Shown: in pieces, positions 63,277 to 64,000 of the stretch
How positions within the stretch are numbered: position 1 is the stretch's first letter
Layout of the letters: every line of letters begins with the position of its first letter
NCBI GenBank assembly: GCA_006503475.1
Contig: RSEH01000023.1
Coordinates: 124,001-188,000, forward strand
DNA from: Stentor roeselii
Taxonomy: Eukaryota; Ciliophora; Heterotrichea; Heterotrichida; Stentoridae
DNA length: 64,000 bases
Direction: 5' to 3'
Translations under genes and position numbers: made by a program
Notes under the pieces: model-generated
The model's input: the letters and a program-made list of their open reading frames with translations, nothing else
Told to the model about the DNA's origin: nothing
The model's database searches: none

Positions 63277-64000
63277 ATGAAAGGATTTAAAACAAGGACA
63301 GTTCGACCCGGATCAGCCCGTCCAAAAACAAGCCAAGTTCCAGGTGTGACCGAAGCCACTCACCCAGACCTAAATGCTTTATTCCTTGAAAGTAAGCTAA
63401 AAGATGTAAATTTTACTTCAGATCGAACTCGAAAAGTCCCGTTCCAAGTTACTCCTCCACATTGAGGCAAAGCGAAGTCTCGACGAAAAATCAATTTTAA
63501 ACAAGAAATACGAAGAAACTTTAAATTCACTGAACGAGGCTCATCATTCCCGAATGAAAGCTTTGACAAACCAACATCATCTTGCGACTGAGACCCTTAT
63601 CGACCAGTTCAACCAGGAAGTCCTGATGTTGAAATCATGTCAAAAGGCAGGAATCGACAGACTAGTCTTGGACCACAGGGCAGAAATTGAAAGATATGAA
63701 GAAATGATTTCAAACTTAAAAGCTGAAAACGACAGAAAAATCGAAAAAAAAAATCGAGAACATGAAAAAAAAATCAGAGAAATTCATGAAAATTTTAAAA
63801 AAATAGTTGAAAGTGAAAAATCAGTATTAAGAGAAAATTTCGAGAAAGAAAAACAGGATCTTTTAAATAATGCTGGAAAGGAAAGAGACTCACAAATTAA
63901 AATAGTCATTTCTAAGGTTTACGAAGAAAGTCGAAAAGAATGGAAAAACCAGGAAAATAAACTTTTAGATGAAATCAGAAGTTTGAGGTTTCAGCTTGAA
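63277..64000 (+). CDS. Coiled-coil protein with one 16-nt intron, cut by the window edge
   Basis: Exon 1 (63277-63405) encodes 43 aa with a basic start MKGFKTRTVRPGSARPKTS; exon 2 (63422-64000) adds 193 codons that stay open to the edge. Exon 2 is one long charged coiled coil (IELEKSRSKLLLHIEAKRS; KNREHEKKIREIHENFKK; KLLDEIRSLRFQLE). The C-terminus lies outside. It could be a centrosomal/basal-body protein of the CEP131 kind, but this rests only on general coiled-coil character. Confidence 0.72.
63406..63421 (+). other. 16-nt intron
   Basis: Sequence GTAAATTTTACTTCAG, phase 0. Its removal opens 193 further codons; if it is kept the frame stops after 62 codons. It is the one 16-nt example and has an extra base between the TTA and the AG. 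Confidence 0.9.

Noticed and set aside
1-64000. Altered genetic code, as in most ciliates
   Set aside because: TAA, TAG and TGA all end well-recognised proteins (for example TGA at 22435, TAG in PP6R, TAA in PIG-K), and apparent early stops are explained by 15/16-nt introns.
1-64000. tRNA genes, CRISPR arrays, transposons or viral remnants
   Set aside because: No B-box-like tRNA sequences, spaced direct repeats, transposase/integrase or reverse-transcriptase motifs were seen in the spacers by eye; a tRNA or profile scan would be decisive.

Overview
The window looks like a stretch of ciliate macronuclear genome, and Stentor (S. coeruleus or a close relative) is the best fit. The reasons are visible in the sequence. 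Genes end in TAA, TAG and TGA, so the code is standard, which is unusual for a ciliate. Five genes are interrupted by introns of only 15 nt (four) or 16 nt (one), all GT..AG with a TTA at intron positions 8-10. The DNA is AT-rich and very gene-dense on both strands, with gaps between genes often of 3-60 nt. The encoded proteins are eukaryotic and many look ciliary or cytoskeletal (PGPGxY/STPGR repeats, MORN, RIIa-like, coiled coils, EF-hands). No tRNA, rRNA, CRISPR array, transposon or viral remnant was recognised.

Layout. 1-13 kb: a basic hypothetical protein, a RING-CH/FHA protein, a VPS41-like vacuolar-sorting protein, then a minus-strand run of PP6R (SAPS) phosphatase subunit, EF-hand coiled-coil protein, RalGAP-alpha-like protein and WD40 protein. 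13-24 kb: an ER Hsp70-family chaperone (HYOU1/Grp170) followed 18 nt later by a 7TM receptor, a penicillin-acylase family hydrolase, a RasGAP-VPS9 (GAPVD1-like) protein, and a heat-shock factor followed 14 nt later by a second 7TM receptor. 24-30 kb: two leucine-rich-repeat proteins, two intron-containing cytoskeletal-type genes, and a Gly/Met-repeat protein with a C-terminal WWE domain. 30-34.5 kb: a tandem array of three intact 17-beta-HSD12/KAR-type reductases plus one decayed copy next to a 223-nt assembly gap. 34.5-48 kb: RBR ubiquitin ligase, MORN protein, GPI transamidase PIG-K, hotdog thioesterase-like protein, PX-domain sorting nexin, a 52-aa RIIa-like microprotein, DYRK kinase, ESF1 and several small genes. 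48-64 kb: an EF-hand coiled-coil gene whose calcium loop is restored by splicing, a secreted Ser-rich repeat protein, an STPGR protein, casein kinase 1 with a C-terminal CaaX box, a COMM-domain protein and a truncated coiled-coil gene at the right edge.

Functional themes are membrane traffic (VPS41-like, GAPVD1-like, sorting nexin, COMMD), ER work (HYOU1, PIG-K, KAR reductases, RBR ligase), signalling (two 7TM receptors, DYRK, CK1, PP6R, RalGAP-like) and cilia/cytoskeleton. There is no operon logic of the bacterial kind, but same-strand neighbours 10-18 nt apart and divergent start codons 5-10 nt apart are frequent.

The most unusual signals are: (1) two convergent gene junctions (about 4.1-4.4 kb and 28-29.2 kb) that each carry a decayed A-B-A-B tandem duplication of both gene ends, the first enclosing a tract that matches the Stentor telomere repeat as I remember it; (2) alternation of C/A-rich and G/T-rich blocks of about 200-600 bp running through genes regardless of their strand; (3) both 7TM genes sitting directly behind a proteostasis gene; (4) a conserved TATAA-type sequence placed directly against the start codon. 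All functional names are from reading motifs by eye; no searches were run.
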